A stretch of 64,000 nt of DNA, from positions 208,558 to 272,557 of the forward strand of contig NZ_LZIL01000032.1 of the NCBI RefSeq assembly GCF_001667075.1. Direction: 5' to 3'. Position numbers and translations under genes: made by a program. The stretch's first letter is position 1. Every line of letters starts with the position of its first letter. A model generated the notes under the pieces. It worked only from the letters and a program-made list of their open reading frames with translations, was not told where the DNA came from and searched no databases. The stretch comes from Mycobacterium sp. 852014-52450_SCH5900713. Lineage in GTDB: Bacteria > Actinomycetota > Actinomycetes > Mycobacteriales > Mycobacteriaceae. Shown here piece after piece: positions 18,753 through 26,818 of this stretch.

Positions 18753-20207
18753 CTAGAGCTGGGCCCAGACCGACTTCGTCTTCAGGTAGGCCTCGATGCC
18801 CTCACGCCCGAACTCGTGACCCCAGCCGGACTGCTTGTAACCGCCGAACGGTACATCGTGGTCGAACACCAACTGGCAGTTCACCTGAACGCTGCCGGCC
18901 TGCAGCCGCTTGACGATGCGGTGGGCGCGGCCGAGGTTCTCCGTCCAGGCCGTGGCCGCCAGGCCGTAGGTGGTGTCGTTGGCCATGGCCACGGCCTCGT
19001 CCTCATCGTCGAACGGCAGGACACTGACCACCGGCCCGAAGATCTCCTGCTGATACAGCCGCATGCCGGGGTCGACGTTGGTCAGCACCGTCGGGTGCAC
19101 GAAGTAGCCCTTGCGGTCCAGGCGGTAGCCGCCGGTCACCACTTCGACGCCGTCACTCTTGCCCTCGTCGATAAAACCCATGACGCGGGTCAGCTGCTTC
19201 TGGCTGATCAACGGTCCGCTGACGCAGCCCTCTTCGCTGGGCGCGCCCAGCTTGAACGTGTCAGCCATCAGCGCAATGCCTTCCACCACGCGGTCGTACA
19301 CCCCACGCTGCACGAAAATCCTCGAGCCACATACGCATCCCTGCCCGGAGTGCACGAAGATGCCCAACGACGCCATCATGATCGCCTTGTCCAGGTCGGC
19401 GTCGTCGAAGATCAGCACCGGCGACTTCCCGCCGAGTTCGAGCATGACCTTCTTCAGGTTGCCGGCCGAGGCCCGCACGATCTCCTTGCCGACCTCGGTC
19501 GACCCGGTGAAGGCGACCTTCTCGACGTCGGGATGCGCGGTGATCGCCGCACCGGCGGTATGCCCGTAACCGGTCAGCAGGTTGACCACTCCCTCGGGGA
19601 CACCGGCATCGTGAATCAGCCTGTCCAGCAAGACCGCCGACAGCGGGGTCTCCTCCGCGGGTTTGACGAGCATGCTGCACCCGGCCGCCAGCGCGGGCGC
19701 CAGCTTCGCGCTGGCATTGAAGATCGGGCCGTTCCACGGGAAGATCAGCCCCACCACGCCGAAGGGCTCCTTGAGCGTGTAGGCATGCATGTTGACGAAG
19801 GCGTCGGTGGCGATGCCGTCCGTCTTCACGTCATACGCGACGCCGTTGAGCTTGGAACACCAGCCCGCGTAGTAGCGGAAGAACTCCGAGCAGGTCGACA
19901 TCTGCAACTGCGCCTGCATCAACGGCATGCCGGTGTTGAGCGAGTCGAGTTGGGCGAACTCTTCGGCATGCTCGTCGATCAAATCCGCGATACGCCACAT
20001 GATCTTGGCGCGCTCGCGGCCCGGCAGCTGGGACCAGGCGCCCGATTCGAAGGAAGCCCTCGCCCGCGCGGCGGCACCGTCGACCGCCGCTTCCCCACAG
20101 TCGGTGAACTCGGTGATCGTCTCCTCGGTGGCGGGGTCGATGACCGCGATGACCTCGCCCGTTCCCGGGCGGTTTCGGAGGTCCTCCAATACCGTCTGCA
20201 GCGTCAT
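18753..20207 (-). CDS. aldehyde dehydrogenase
   Basis: NAD(P)+-dependent aldehyde dehydrogenase of 484 aa, of normal length. Catalytic residues are visible: E257 in VMLELGGKSP and C291 in HSGQGCVCGS. GFTGSTEVGK-type cofactor contacts appear as AFTGSTEVGK (232-241), with FPWNGP near residue 156. The second Cys two positions after the nucleophile (C293) is often seen in betaine/indole-acetaldehyde-type ALDHs. ATG at 20207 has a GGAAGGG ribosome-binding site. A long inverted repeat lies 36-69 bases upstream, so the gene is probably repressor-controlled. The true aldehyde substrate is unknown. Confidence 0.9.
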   Translation of the reverse strand: MTLQTVLEDLRNRPGTGEVIAVIDPATEETITEFTDCGEAAVDGAAARARASFESGAWSQLPGRERAKIMWRIADLIDEHAEEFAQLDSLNTGMPLMQAQLQMSTCSEFFRYYAGWCSKLNGVAYDVKTDGIATDAFVNMHAYTLKEPFGVVGLIFPWNGPIFNASAKLAPALAAGCSMLVKPAEETPLSAVLLDRLIHDAGVPEGVVNLLTGYGHTAGAAITAHPDVEKVAFTGSTEVGKEIVRASAGNLKKVMLELGGKSPVLIFDDADLDKAIMMASLGIFVHSGQGCVCGSRIFVQRGVYDRVVEGIALMADTFKLGAPSEEGCVSGPLISQKQLTRVMGFIDEGKSDGVEVVTGGYRLDRKGYFVHPTVLTNVDPGMRLYQQEIFGPVVSVLPFDDEDEAVAMANDTTYGLAATAWTENLGRAHRIVKRLQAGSVQVNCQLVFDHDVPFGGYKQSGWGHEFGREGIEAYLKTKSVWAQL

Positions 20208-20242
20208 CCGATCCCTTCCGTATCGCGGTGCCGTTCGGCCGG

Positions 20243-20276
20243 CACACAATGCTGAGCACTTGCTTAGCATTGTGTG
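20243..20276 (-). promoter_or_regulatory. 14-base-arm inverted repeat, candidate operator of the aldehyde dehydrogenase
   Basis: CACACAATGCTGAG pairs with CTTAGCATTGTGTG at 13 of 14 positions around CACTTG. The inner GAGCACTTGCTT core resembles operators of TetR regulators of lipid or aldehyde catabolism. It lies just upstream of the dehydrogenase start with no gene ending nearby. The regulator is not encoded next to it. Confidence 0.55.
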
Positions 20277-20360
20277 TGCAGCCGGTCAAGGCCGCGTTCA
20301 CGGATCAGACCGCGGCGCCGTGCCGCGAAAGCGGTTGGTATCGATTGGCTAGCGCAGCAC

Positions 20361-20771
20361 TCAGCGCAGTTCCTGGATGCGGATCAGGTTGCCCGCGGGA
20401 TCGCGGACCGCGCAGTCCCGCAGTCCGTACGGCTGTTCTGTCGGCTCCTGGACGATGTCGACGTCGTTGGCCTGCAGCTGCTCGAAGGTGCGGTCGAGGT
20501 CCTTGGTCGCCAACAGCAACGTGGCGTAGCTGCCCTTGGCCATCATCTCGGCGATGGTGCGCCGCTCGTCATCGGTGATGCCCGAGTTGGCGGCCGGCGG
20601 ATTCAGGACGATCGACGTGTCGGGCTGGTTCGGAGGTCCCACGGTGATCCACCGCATCTTGCCCTTTCCGACGTCAAGGCGGACTTCGAAGCCGAGGGTG
20701 TCGCGGTAGAAGGCGAGCGAGGATTCCGGGTCGTCGTGTGGCAGGAAGCTCGAGTGAATCGTGATATCCAT
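20361..20771 (-). CDS. VOC superfamily protein (glyoxalase/bleomycin-resistance fold)
   Basis: A 136-aa vicinal-oxygen-chelate protein with two beta-alpha-beta-beta-beta modules (SSFLPHDDPESSLAFYRDTLGFEV and LLLATKDLDRTFEQLQANDVDIVQEP) and the terminal motif CAVRDPAGNLIRIQE. It lacks the full set of glyoxalase I metal ligands by eye, so the activity is open. The AraC regulator is encoded 4 bases upstream on the same strand, an AraC-VOC pair that usually acts as a regulator plus its target. Confidence 0.85.
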   Translation of the reverse strand: MDITIHSSFLPHDDPESSLAFYRDTLGFEVRLDVGKGKMRWITVGPPNQPDTSIVLNPPAANSGITDDERRTIAEMMAKGSYATLLLATKDLDRTFEQLQANDVDIVQEPTEQPYGLRDCAVRDPAGNLIRIQELR

Positions 20772-20775
20772 GGGG

Positions 20776-21225
20776 TCAGGCTAAGCGCGGCCCGGTGACC
20801 GATGCTTCTCGATTCCTGATCGGTCTGGTCACCTGTTTGGCCACGCAGGGCGGCATTCCGGCCAGCGTGTCCACCCCCAGGCGCCGGTAGGTGCTCGGCG
20901 GCACGCCGACCAGTTCGGTGAAGCGAGTGCTGAAGGTGCCCAACGAAGAGCAACCGACCGCGAAACACACATCGGTGACGCTCAGGTCGCCACGCCGCAG
21001 CAGCGCCATCGCGCGCTCGATGCGCCGCGTCATCAGATAGGAGTATGGCGACTCGCCGTAGGCACGGCGGAACTCGCGGCTCAGGTGGCCGGCGGACATG
21101 TGCACGTCACGCGCGAGCGCCTCCACGTCCAGCGGCCGTGCATACTCGCGATCGATCCGGTCCCGGACGCGGCGGAGCAGCGTGAGGTTGCGCAGGCGCT
21201 GCGCCGCGTCGGCTCCTTGGCGCAC
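20776..21225 (-). CDS. AraC-family transcriptional regulator (DNA-binding domain only)
   Basis: A 149-aa regulator made almost entirely of an AraC/XylS double helix-turn-helix (LDVEALARDVHMSAGHLSREF and LSVTDVCFAVGCSSLGTFSTRF). It ends with the family VGVPPSTYRR block. No N-terminal sensor domain is present, so any ligand response would have to come from elsewhere. It is transcribed with the VOC gene 4 bases downstream. The start GTG at 21225 is not certain; the DNA-binding domain begins within the first 15 residues. Confidence 0.85.
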   Translation of the reverse strand: MRQGADAAQRLRNLTLLRRVRDRIDREYARPLDVEALARDVHMSAGHLSREFRRAYGESPYSYLMTRRIERAMALLRRGDLSVTDVCFAVGCSSLGTFSTRFTELVGVPPSTYRRLGVDTLAGMPPCVAKQVTRPIRNREASVTGPRLA

Positions 21226-21234
21226 CGGTAATCC

Positions 21235-22137
21235 CTACGCGCCGACCAACTCTGGATGGAACTTGGTCGCCATCCGGCGCAGCCCGTCACGCCAGTCGAC
21301 CGTCGTGCCGCCGATCAGCTCGTGCATCCGGACGCTGTCCGTGGGATTGCCGCGCAGCGCCTGAGCGCTCACCTCGAAGACCGGCTCCTTGCCCACCAGC
21401 GAGCCCAGGTAGCCACACCACTCCTGGATGCTGACCGTTTGGTCACCGCACCAGTTGACCGTGGTCGCCGGGACCGACGCCACCTCCAGCAGCTTCGGAA
21501 TGGTCGCGATGATGTCGTCCTCGTGAATCGGGTTGTAGCGCGCGGGTTCCCCGGGCGGGACCGGGATCGGGATGCCCGCCAGCAGCATCTCCATGTGGTA
21601 GAACGGCCACCCGCCGTTGTCGCCGTATGGGACGTTGAGCCGGGCGACGGTGGTGGGCACTCCGAGGGCCCGCGCCATCGAACGGGCGACGACCTCCCCG
21701 GCGATCTTGGAGATGGAGTAGGTGGGGAACAGGCACTTGTGGTTGTCGCCCAGGGCGGCGGCCTCGGTTCGCGGATCGTCGCCCGGCGGGTCATAGACGG
21801 CGGCGGACGAACAATGCAGAAACGCCTTGGCATCGCGGCAGTGCGCCATGAGCAGACCCACCGACTCCGCATTGGCGGCGAGGTCCTTGTCCCAGTTCCC
21901 GCTCTTGGCCACTGCCAGGTTCAGGACGTACTCGAAATCGGTTGGCAGACTGGCGAAGTCACCTGCTGCCAGGTTGACCTTCTCGCATCGGACGCCAGCC
22001 TTCTCCAGGCCCTCCCGGGCCGCCGGATCGGTGAAGCGGGCAATGCCCCACACCTCGTTGTCGGCCGCGAGCGCCCGCGCAATGGGGGTTGCGATTTGAC
22101 CGGTCGGACCGGTGATCAGGATCTTCGAGCCGCGCAT
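21235..22137 (-). CDS. NAD-dependent epimerase/dehydratase family protein
   Basis: An extended short-chain dehydrogenase of 300 aa. The N-terminal nucleotide loop is ILITGPTGQIA, a GxxGxxG variant. The active site is Tyr-x3-Lys in PTYSISKIAGE, preceded by the FLHCSSAAVYDPPG strand. ATG at 22137 opens MRGSKILITG; the open frame upstream belongs to the preceding gene's antisense phase and is not used. It starts 17 bases after the acyl-CoA dehydrogenase-like gene ends, so the two are an operon. The substrate is unknown; steroid or sugar oxidation is possible. Confidence 0.82.
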   Translation of the reverse strand: MRGSKILITGPTGQIATPIARALAADNEVWGIARFTDPAAREGLEKAGVRCEKVNLAAGDFASLPTDFEYVLNLAVAKSGNWDKDLAANAESVGLLMAHCRDAKAFLHCSSAAVYDPPGDDPRTEAAALGDNHKCLFPTYSISKIAGEVVARSMARALGVPTTVARLNVPYGDNGGWPFYHMEMLLAGIPIPVPPGEPARYNPIHEDDIIATIPKLLEVASVPATTVNWCGDQTVSIQEWCGYLGSLVGKEPVFEVSAQALRGNPTDSVRMHELIGGTTVDWRDGLRRMATKFHPELVGA

Positions 22138-22154
22138 GCGCTGATAGTAGCGAC

Positions 22155-23339
22155 TCACAGCCCTGGTTGGTCGTCGATGATGCCGAGCCAGATCTGCGCG
22201 ACGTCGATGGCGACTTTCTCGCTGATGAAGGCATGCTGCGTCCCGGTGTAGATGTCCCGGAAAGCGCGCTCCAACCGGGTACCCTCCCGGATCGAGCTGG
22301 TGCCCGCGACCAGGTGCGCCCACTCGGCGCAGCTTCGGGCCGTGTCGGTCGCAAAGACCGCCGCCACGCGCATGTCCGCGCGCAGCAACGGTGTCAGCTC
22401 CTCCCCCGACGCGACCGCGGCCTCGGCGGTGGTGAACGCGTCGAGCACCAGCAGCCGAGCGGCGCGCCAGGCCGCGCGGTGGTGCGCCAGCCCCTTCTGG
22501 AAGGTCGGGCGGCTGGCCAGCGACGCCATGTCACTCATCCGGAACTTCGTCGCCGCCAACTCCTGGACGTCGTCGAGCATGCTCTTGGCGACGCCCAGGG
22601 CCCACGACGCGTGACCGGCGGCGGTCACCGGCATCAGCCCCATCCGGGTGGCCGGCGACGTCCCGCGATACGGCTGACGCACAAAGAGCTCGAAGGTGCG
22701 GCTCGCCGGTACGAACACCTCCTGGGCGCTGTAATCATAGGACCCGGTTCCCTTGAGCCCCTGGACAAACCAGCCGTCGTTGAAGCTGATCTGATCCCGG
22801 GGAATCACCGCGACCCGCATCTCGGGGAAGCCCTCACTGATCCAGCGCATTTCGCCGTTGTCCATCGGAAGGAACCCGGCGGCGACGTACTGGGAATGCC
22901 CGATGCCCGAGCCGAAGTTCCACGACCCGCTCACCAGGTAGCCGCCATCGACGGCGGATCCCTGCCCGTTGGGGAAGAATTGGCCGCCCATCGTGACGCG
23001 GTTGTCGTGCGCCGTGAACACCTCGGCAAAACCCTCGTCGGGCAGATACGCCGCGACGGCGAAGGAAGATGGCAGGTTGGCGATGCCGACCCACCCGAAA
23101 GAGCCGTCCTGCCAAGCCATTTCGATCCAGGTTTCGATCATCTCGGTGAACGACGGCTCCGTACCGCCCGCCGGGGCCGGGTTGAACGCGGACATCAGCC
23201 CGGTCGCCCACATCTCGTCGACGATCGCCGGGGTAAGGGTGCGCATCCGCTCGGATTCTGCGGCCTCGGCGCGCACCAGGTCGCGCATTCCGCGGGCGAG
23301 CGAGACAACCCGGTCATCGGTGTCGGCTATCGACGTCAT
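22155..23339 (-). CDS. acyl-CoA dehydrogenase-fold flavin enzyme (group D monooxygenase-like)
   Basis: A 394-aa ACAD-fold protein. Its organisation resembles two-component flavin monooxygenases (HsaA/HpaB-like) more than classical acyl-CoA dehydrogenases. It has helical N-terminus with SFGWVGIANLPSS, a middle beta domain with GSWNFGSGIGHSQYVAAGF and VQGLKGTGSYDYSAQEVFVP, and a C-terminal helical bundle ending with HAFISEKVAIDVAQ. The active-site Glu of acyl-CoA dehydrogenases is not evident. The operon partner is the epimerase-like gene downstream. The start ATG at 23339 faces a divergent NYN gene with 138 bases between. Confidence 0.78.
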   Translation of the reverse strand: MTSIADTDDRVVSLARGMRDLVRAEAAESERMRTLTPAIVDEMWATGLMSAFNPAPAGGTEPSFTEMIETWIEMAWQDGSFGWVGIANLPSSFAVAAYLPDEGFAEVFTAHDNRVTMGGQFFPNGQGSAVDGGYLVSGSWNFGSGIGHSQYVAAGFLPMDNGEMRWISEGFPEMRVAVIPRDQISFNDGWFVQGLKGTGSYDYSAQEVFVPASRTFELFVRQPYRGTSPATRMGLMPVTAAGHASWALGVAKSMLDDVQELAATKFRMSDMASLASRPTFQKGLAHHRAAWRAARLLVLDAFTTAEAAVASGEELTPLLRADMRVAAVFATDTARSCAEWAHLVAGTSSIREGTRLERAFRDIYTGTQHAFISEKVAIDVAQIWLGIIDDQPGL

Positions 23340-23477
23340 CCACCTGTCCCATCATCGCGACGGCATCAGCGGGAAACTGATATCGGTGACCGTACCAACC
23401 GCTTAGCGCTGAAAAGAATGAATCGCGGGACACGGGGCCGGAAGCGGTACGCCGAAATGTCGCCTTACCGTAGGGGC

Positions 23478-23867
23478 GTGCGCTGGATCGTTGACGGCAT
23501 GAATGTGATCGGGAGCCGCCCGGACGGGTGGTGGAAGGACCGCGGTCGCGCCATGGCCGCATTGGCCGACCGCCTCGACCGATGGGCCGCCACCCAAGGC
23601 GACCACGTGACGGTTGTGTTCGAACGGCCGCCGTCGAGCGCCATTCCCGCGGCGGCGATCGAGATCGCGTACGCGCCCCGGGCGGCCGCCAACTCGGCCG
23701 ACGACGAGATCGTCCGGCGCGTCCAGGCCGACCCCCGGCCGCACGACATTCGGGTGGTGACGTCGGACAAAGGGCTGAGCGACCGCGTGCTGAGCCTGGG
23801 CGCCTCGGTCCACCCCGCTGCAAGCTTCCGCGACCTCATCGACCCCCCGGGGCAGCGGGCCCGATGA
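23478..23867 (+). CDS. NYN-domain (YacP/PIN-like) RNA-nuclease family protein
   Basis: A 129-aa PIN-fold protein of the NYN/YacP type, predicted ribonuclease. It has conserved acidic positions in RWIVDGMNVIGSRPDGWW, then ANSADDEIVRRV and VVTSDKGLSDRVLSLG. GTG at 23478 gives the MRWIVDGMN start that the family usually shows; an in-frame ATG at 23457 would add 7 residues. The stop overlaps the ATG of the nitronate monooxygenase-like gene (ATGA), so the two are translationally coupled although their functions look unrelated. Confidence 0.78.
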   Translation: MRWIVDGMNVIGSRPDGWWKDRGRAMAALADRLDRWAATQGDHVTVVFERPPSSAIPAAAIEIAYAPRAAANSADDEIVRRVQADPRPHDIRVVTSDKGLSDRVLSLGASVHPAASFRDLIDPPGQRAR

Positions 23868-24823
23868 ACACCAGCCGCAACCGGGTCTGTGCATCCGCCG
23901 GGGTCGACATCCCGATCATCCAGGCGCCGATGACCTATATCGCCGGCGCCCAGCTGGCCGCCGCGGTGTCCAACGCGGGCGCGCTGGGCGTCATCGAGAC
24001 CACATCCGAGCAGGGGCGGGCCGACCTGCGGCGCGTCCGTGACCTCACCGACCGTCCGGTGGGCGCGAACATCGCGCTGATCATGAACCGCGACCCGGCC
24101 ACCGTGGATCTCCTGGTAGCCAACGACATTCGCTTCGTCACCACATCGGCCGGCGATCCGGCGCTGTTCATCGGACGGCTCCACGATGCCGGGATCACCG
24201 TGTTCCATGTGGTGGGCACCCTCGCGGCTGCCCGGAAAGCCGTGGACGCCGGAGTGGACGGGCTCGTGGTCGAGGGCGTCGAGGGCGGCGGGTTCAAGAA
24301 CCGATTCGGTGCGTCGACCATGGTGCTGCTGCCGCTGGTGGCGGCGCAGGTCGACGTGCCGATCGTGGCGGCTGGAGGGATCTGCGACGCGCGCTCGATG
24401 GCGGCCGCGTTCGTCCTCGGAGCCGAGGGCGTGCAAATGGGGACGCGGTTGCTCGCCTCGGCGGATTCCCCGGTGCACGGCAACCTCAAGCAGGCGGTCG
24501 TCGCGGCCGATGAAACCTCCACCGTGCTCCTCCCCCTCGACGGCAAACGCATGATGCGGGTGATCCGGACGGCCGCCGCCGAAAGGCTGGACACCGCGAT
24601 GTCTTCCGGCGACGGCGCCGCGGCGCTGCAACGGGTGCAGCGGCTGTATTTCGACGGGGACATGGACGCCAGTGTCGCCAACACCGGTCAGGTGGCCGGG
24701 CGGATCGAGGACATCCCGCCGGCGGCCGACATCATCAAGCGGATGTGGGCGGGATGCGGCGAAGCGCTGGCGGCCACCGCGGACCTGTTCGGGCCGCCGG
24801 GGCTTAGCTTGGGCGACTCTTGA
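23864..24823 (+). CDS. nitronate monooxygenase-like flavoprotein lacking the catalytic His
   Basis: TIM-barrel FMN protein of 319 aa of the 2-nitropropane dioxygenase family. The N-terminal block IPIIQAPMTYIAGAQLAAAVSNAG and the phosphate-loop VAAGGICDARSMAAAFVLGAEGVQMGTR are typical. In the segment that normally reads GGEAGGH, it reads VEGVEGGGF, with Phe at position 144 where class I/II enzymes have the catalytic His. The paralogue in this window (45907) keeps His at the same number. True nitronate oxidation is therefore doubtful. The ATG overlaps the NYN stop, and its 3' end overlaps the convergent DUF4333 gene by 20 bases. Confidence 0.82.
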   Translation: MNTSRNRVCASAGVDIPIIQAPMTYIAGAQLAAAVSNAGALGVIETTSEQGRADLRRVRDLTDRPVGANIALIMNRDPATVDLLVANDIRFVTTSAGDPALFIGRLHDAGITVFHVVGTLAAARKAVDAGVDGLVVEGVEGGGFKNRFGASTMVLLPLVAAQVDVPIVAAGGICDARSMAAAFVLGAEGVQMGTRLLASADSPVHGNLKQAVVAADETSTVLLPLDGKRMMRVIRTAAAERLDTAMSSGDGAAALQRVQRLYFDGDMDASVANTGQVAGRIEDIPPAADIIKRMWAGCGEALAATADLFGPPGLSLGDS

Positions 24824-25115
24824 CGTCGAAGACGACCTGCTCGCCTTCGACTTTGGTGATGCGCATGTGCGCGGTGTAGCCCTTGCCCTCCGGCCCGGTG
24901 AAGTGACAGTCGAACTCTTGGCCCACCTTGGCTTCGACACCGGAGGGACAGCTCACGTCGGTCGGGTGGAATCCCGTCTGGCGCGAGACGACGTCGACGA
25001 CGGATTGCGCCGCGCCGTCGGGTTTGACCGTCGACTTCGCGCTGCATCCGGCGACCTGGAGGGCCACCAGAGTCGCCAGCACGCCCGCGACGACCGGAAA
25101 TCTGCCGCAATCCAT
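24804..25115 (-). CDS. DUF4333 lipoprotein
   Basis: A 103-aa exported lipoprotein. The signal peptide has a lipobox LQVAGC with lipidated C24. The mature domain is DUF4333: QSVVDVVSRQTGF, VSCPSGVEAKVGQEFDCHF (two Cys) and a closing VVFDVKSRP. The function of DUF4333 is unknown; the mycobacterial copies are surface-anchored. The 3' end overlaps the convergent flavoprotein gene by 20 bases. Confidence 0.85.
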   Translation of the reverse strand: MDCGRFPVVAGVLATLVALQVAGCSAKSTVKPDGAAQSVVDVVSRQTGFHPTDVSCPSGVEAKVGQEFDCHFTGPEGKGYTAHMRITKVEGEQVVFDVKSRPS

Positions 25116-25126
25116 AGCCGGTCAGG

Positions 25127-25149
25127 CTAACACGCAATCGGCGCGTTAG
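25127..25149 (-). terminator. imperfect inverted repeat downstream of tpx
   Basis: CTAACACGC and GCGCGTTAG pair with one mismatch across a 5-base loop, about 86 bases past the tpx stop and just upstream of the DUF4333 gene. It could be a terminator for tpx or an operator for the lipoprotein. Confidence 0.3.
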
Positions 25150-25235
25150 AACAGCTCACAGCGACGGACATTGTCAGCTCGCAAACGAGCGACGGGAGGC
25201 CCGCGCCTGGGGGCAACCGCAGTCGGCGGATCGGG

Positions 25236-25730
25236 TCAGCCCGCCGCGGCCAGTGCCGCGTCGTAGTTGGGCTCCTGGGCGATCTCGGGGACCAACTCCG
25301 TGTAGCTGACCTTCCCGTCGGCGCCGACCACGACGATCGCCCGGGCCAGCAGACCGGCCATCGGCCCGTCGTTGATGGTGACGCCGTAGTCCTCGCCGAA
25401 GCTGCTGCGGAACGCCGAGCCCGTCTTGACGTTGTCGATGCCCTCGGCGCCACAGAATCGGGCGAACGCGAACGGCAGGTCCTTTGACACGCACACCACC
25501 GTGGCTCCGCTCGCGGCGGCGCGCTCGTTGAAGGTCCGTACGCTGCTCGCGCACACCGGCGTGTCCACGGACGGGAAGATGTTGAGCACCACGGCTTTAC
25601 CGCCGAGCTGGTCGCTACTGACCGCCCCCAGATCGCCGCCAGTCAGGCTGAATGCCGGCGCCGGGGATCCGACGGCAGGCAGCTCGCCGACGGTGTTGAT
25701 CGGGTTTCCACGCAACGTTATCTGTGCCAT
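25236..25730 (-). CDS. tpx: thiol peroxidase Tpx
   Basis: Atypical two-Cys peroxiredoxin (164 aa) that reduces peroxides with thioredoxin. The peroxidatic Cys is C60 in PSVDTPVCASSVRTF and the resolving Cys is C93 in FARFCG; C80 is also present. All three occupy the M. tuberculosis Tpx positions. ATG at 25730 opens MAQITLRGNP, the usual start. The gene is divergent from the AraC/DJ-1-type regulator gene, with a 110-base shared promoter region. Confidence 0.95.
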   Translation of the reverse strand: MAQITLRGNPINTVGELPAVGSPAPAFSLTGGDLGAVSSDQLGGKAVVLNIFPSVDTPVCASSVRTFNERAAASGATVVCVSKDLPFAFARFCGAEGIDNVKTGSAFRSSFGEDYGVTINDGPMAGLLARAIVVVGADGKVSYTELVPEIAQEPNYDAALAAAG

Positions 25731-25840
25731 GCGGACAGTCTGCCAAGCGCGCCTTGGCCACCATGGGTCAGGTCCCATGTCCTAATTGGTGGGTTGCAGG
25801 GCGTAGACGACATGTGGCTGCGTGCCGAACACTTGAGTCC

Positions 25841-26800
25841 ATGACTCGCAAGGTCGTCATCGCCGGTTTCCCCGGCGTGCAGGCGCTCGATGTGGTGGGC
25901 CCGCACGATGTCTTCACCGGCGCCTCGCTGCTCACCGGGGGCGGGTACGAGGTCGTCGTGGGCTCGGTCGGCGGCGGCCCCGTGGCCACCCCGACCGGGC
26001 TGGCCTTCGTCGCTGCGCCGCTGCCGGCCCCGAACGACCCCAACGAGAAGATCGACACGGTCGTGCTGCCGGGCGGCGGAGGTGTCGAGGCGGCCCGGTC
26101 GGATACCGAGCTGATCGGCTGGATCAAGGCCGTCGCCGGAACCGCCCGCCGCGTGGTCACCGTCTGCACCGGCGCGTTCCTGGCGGCCGAGGCCGGGCTG
26201 CTGGACGGGCAGCGGGTCACCACGCACTGGGCCTTCGCCGGGCGGTTGGCCCGCGAGTTCCCCGCGATCGAAGTCGACGCCGATCCGATCTTCGTCCGCA
26301 CCTCGGACACCGTATGGACGGCCGCCGGAGTCACCGCGGGGATAGACCTGGCGCTCTCACTGGTCGAGGATGACCACGGCACCGAGGTTGCGCAGACGGT
26401 CGCCCGCTGGCTGGTGCTGTATCTGCGCCGGCCGGGCGGACAGACGCAGTTCGCGGCGCCGGTGTGGATGCCGCGCGCGAAACGCAACGCGATCCGCGCG
26501 GTGCAGGAGGCGATCGAGGCCCAACCCGGTGGCGAGCACAGCATCGACGAGCTGGCCCGTCGCGCGGCGATGAGCCCGCGGCACTTCACCCGTGTGTTCA
26601 CGGCCGAGGTAGGCGAGGCGCCCGGCCAATACGTCGAACGCGTCCGCACCGAGGCCGCGCGCCGGCAGTTGGAGGAGACCGACGACACCGTCGTCGCGAT
26701 CGCCACCCGCTGCGGCTTCGGCACCGCGGAAACCATGCGGCGCAACTTCCTTCGCCGGGTCGGCATTCCGCCGGACCAGTACCGCAAGGCCTTTGCCTGA
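25841..26800 (+). CDS. GATase1/DJ-1-AraC transcriptional regulator
   Basis: Regulator of 319 aa joining an N-terminal DJ-1/PfpI domain (about 1-185) to a C-terminal AraC double helix-turn-helix (about 215-319). The DJ-1 nucleophile-elbow Cys is C109 in VVTVCTGAFLAA, so the sensor half may be redox-active or may bind a small amide or nitrile. The HTH blocks are HSIDELARRAAMSPRHFTRVF and TVVAIATRCGFG. ATG at 25841 opens MTRKVVIAGFPG. The DJ-1 protein gene follows 18 bases later, so the regulator probably controls it. Confidence 0.9.
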   Translation: MTRKVVIAGFPGVQALDVVGPHDVFTGASLLTGGGYEVVVGSVGGGPVATPTGLAFVAAPLPAPNDPNEKIDTVVLPGGGGVEAARSDTELIGWIKAVAGTARRVVTVCTGAFLAAEAGLLDGQRVTTHWAFAGRLAREFPAIEVDADPIFVRTSDTVWTAAGVTAGIDLALSLVEDDHGTEVAQTVARWLVLYLRRPGGQTQFAAPVWMPRAKRNAIRAVQEAIEAQPGGEHSIDELARRAAMSPRHFTRVFTAEVGEAPGQYVERVRTEAARRQLEETDDTVVAIATRCGFGTAETMRRNFLRRVGIPPDQYRKAFA

Positions 26801-26818
26801 AATCGAAAGGACGACACC

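Noticed and set aside
22167..23867. 566-codon plus-strand frame
   Set aside because: It runs antisense through the ACAD-like gene; only its last 130 codons (from 23478) are the real NYN gene.
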